Shown: positions 63,017-64,000 of the stretch, piece by piece
Layout: each line of letters opens with the position of its first letter
How positions within the stretch are numbered: the stretch's first letter is position 1
Assembly: GCA_036562185.1 (NCBI GenBank)
Contig: DATCKN010000015.1
Coordinates: 1-64,000, forward strand
Direction of reading: 5' to 3'
From: Thermoclostridium sp036562185
GTDB lineage: Bacteria > Bacillota > Clostridia > DSM-8532
DNA: 64,000 bases
Position numbers and translations under genes: made by a program
Notes under the pieces: model-generated
The model's database searches: none
What the model saw: the letters and a program-made list of their open reading frames with translations, nothing else
What the model was told of the DNA's origin: nothing

Positions 63017-64000
63017 TTAAAAATTAACCTCTGTGCCGTAATATGCGCATGTGAAGAGTTTTTCCATTTCTGCAGGTGTTATAGGTCTTGGATTTGATCC
63101 TGTACAAGCATCTTCTACTGCAAGTTTCGCAATTGTTGCAACTTTCTGCTTGAATTCATCCTCTTTTATTCCAAATTCTTTTAATGTTCTTGGGATATTT
63201 AATTTTTCATTATACTTGATGATTTTGTCACATAATTTGTCTACCAGCTCATCATCATTCTTTCCTTCAATTCCTACATACCGTGCTATATCTGCATAAC
63301 GGGATTTTGCATTCTTCGCATTATATTTAATAACATAAGGCAAATAAATTGCATTTGCGCAACCATGTGGTATGTGTCCTGTCGAGAACGCAGCACCTGT
63401 TTTGTGAGCCATAGAGTGAACAATACCCAAAAGTGCATTTGTAAAGGCCATTCCGGCAAGGCATTGTGCATAGTGCATCTGTTCTCTTGCATTTGTATCC
63501 CCGTTATATGAATCAAGCAGGTATTCAAATACCATGGATATTGCTTTCAGTGCCAACGGATCGGTAAACGGGGAATTTAATGTTGATACATAAGCTTCGA
63601 TTGCATGTGTCAATGCGTCCATACCTGTATGTGCAGTTAATGTCTGAGGCATTGTCATTGCCAGATCAGGATCTACTATCGCTACATCAGGAGTGATGTT
63701 ATAATCAGCCAGAGGATATTTTACTCCCTTCTCATAATCAGTTATGACTGAGAAAGCTGTAACTTCGGTTGCTGTACCCGATGTTGAAGGAATGGCAACA
63801 AACTTTGCTTTTTGTCTGAGCTCAGGGAAATTAAACGGTGTTATTAATTGTTCAAATGTGGTTTCGGGATATTCATAAAATGCCCACATTGCTTTTGCAG
63901 CATCTATCGGAGAGCCTCCACCTATTGAAACGATCCAGTCGGGTTCAAACTCACGCATTGCCTGTGCTCCGCGCATTACAGTTTCTACTGATGGATCGGG
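63017..64000 (-). CDS. Iron-containing alcohol dehydrogenase, C-terminal part (5' end outside window)
   Basis: 327 residues are visible; the frame runs open through the window edge, beginning PDPSVETVMRG, so the gene starts outside. The group III ADH motifs are present: GGGSPIDAAKAMW for coenzyme binding and the metal ligands in GMDALTHAIEAY, GIVHSMAHKTG and HIPHGCAN. It aligns well with the ADH half of the AdhE encoded at 33.2 kb. It may reduce acetaldehyde or butyraldehyde with NADPH or NADH. nfnA follows 117 bases downstream on the same strand. Confidence 0.93.
   Translation of the reverse strand, partial: PDPSVETVMRGAQAMREFEPDWIVSIGGGSPIDAAKAMWAFYEYPETTFEQLITPFNFPELRQKAKFVAIPSTSGTATEVTAFSVITDYEKGVKYPLADYNITPDVAIVDPDLAMTMPQTLTAHTGMDALTHAIEAYVSTLNSPFTDPLALKAISMVFEYLLDSYNGDTNAREQMHYAQCLAGMAFTNALLGIVHSMAHKTGAAFSTGHIPHGCANAIYLPYVIKYNAKNAKSRYADIARYVGIEGKNDDELVDKLCDKIIKYNEKLNIPRTLKEFGIKEDEFKQKVATIAKLAVEDACTGSNPRPITPAEMEKLFTCAYYGTEVNF

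Noticed and set aside
1..64000. CRISPR arrays, insertion sequences, prophage or integrative element genes
   Set aside because: No repeat-spacer array, transposase, integrase or phage structural gene was found on either strand.

Overview
The window looks like chromosomal DNA from an anaerobic, fermentative, probably spore-forming Clostridia species that lives on plant cell walls. The evidence is AT-rich intergenic DNA, strong GGAGG-type ribosome binding sites, a bifunctional AdhE, an NfnAB transhydrogenase, a flavodiiron protein, an [FeFe]-hydrogenase-type sensor, SpoVB- and YteA-like proteins, a YesM/YesN two-component pair and several glycoside phosphorylases and hydrolases. The species cannot be fixed from sequence alone. 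Nearly all genes lie on the minus strand. The exceptions are one GntR regulator, one LURP-one protein and one small membrane protein. No rRNA, CRISPR array, insertion sequence, integrase or phage gene was seen.

1-12.6 kb: a peptide and sulfur-amino-acid block. One operon encodes a PatB/MalY-type C-S lyase, an Opp/Dpp peptide importer (binding protein, two permeases, two ATPases), RidA and an amidohydrolase cut by the window edge. Next come two divergent, paralogous GntR/FCD regulators, then a TldD-TldE metalloprotease operon. The patB and tldD promoters are near-consensus, and each has a palindrome sharing the word ACTGAACAT just downstream of its -10 box. This suggests one regulon for importing and dismantling peptides with unusual (perhaps thioether) residues.

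12.8-30 kb: two carbohydrate import loci. The first has a LacI regulator, an ABC importer, a GH130 mannoside phosphorylase and a DUF1861 beta-propeller protein. The second has an ABC importer, a YesM/YesN-type two-component system and a large GH106-like (alpha-L-rhamnosidase-type) enzyme, resembling rhamnogalacturonan loci.

30-36 kb: the redox locus. adhE has a consensus promoter whose -35 box lies inside a Rex-type operator, a second perfect Rex-type operator downstream, and an unassigned palindrome between them. Downstream of adhE, and partly insulated by a hairpin, are a thioredoxin-like [2Fe-2S] protein, a PAS-containing [FeFe]-hydrogenase-like sensor and a PP2C/SpoIIE-type phosphatase.

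36-50 kb: housekeeping and stress genes: a lipoprotein with a duplicated module, DNA polymerase IV, an ABC-2 exporter (ATPase and two permeases), a flavodiiron protein preceded by an unidentified structured RNA, Hsp20 with two CtsR-type operators, SpoVB-like flippase, DksA/YteA-like zinc protein, LURP-one protein, an ECF sigma/anti-sigma pair, tRNA-Arg(ACG), an unlisted 54-residue membrane protein and CorA.

50-64 kb: GH112 phosphorylase with a GH127 beta-L-arabinofuranosidase, a UxuB-like hexuronate reductase, SfsA, YjbQ, a MutT-type Nudix enzyme, the AmmeMemoRadiSam genes (LigB/Memo-AMMECR1 fusion plus radical SAM enzyme), nfnA-nfnB and an iron-containing alcohol dehydrogenase cut by the right edge. 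GH112, GH127, UxuB and the GH106-like enzyme together point to pectin side-chain and backbone use, with AdhE, ADH and Nfn disposing of the reducing equivalents.
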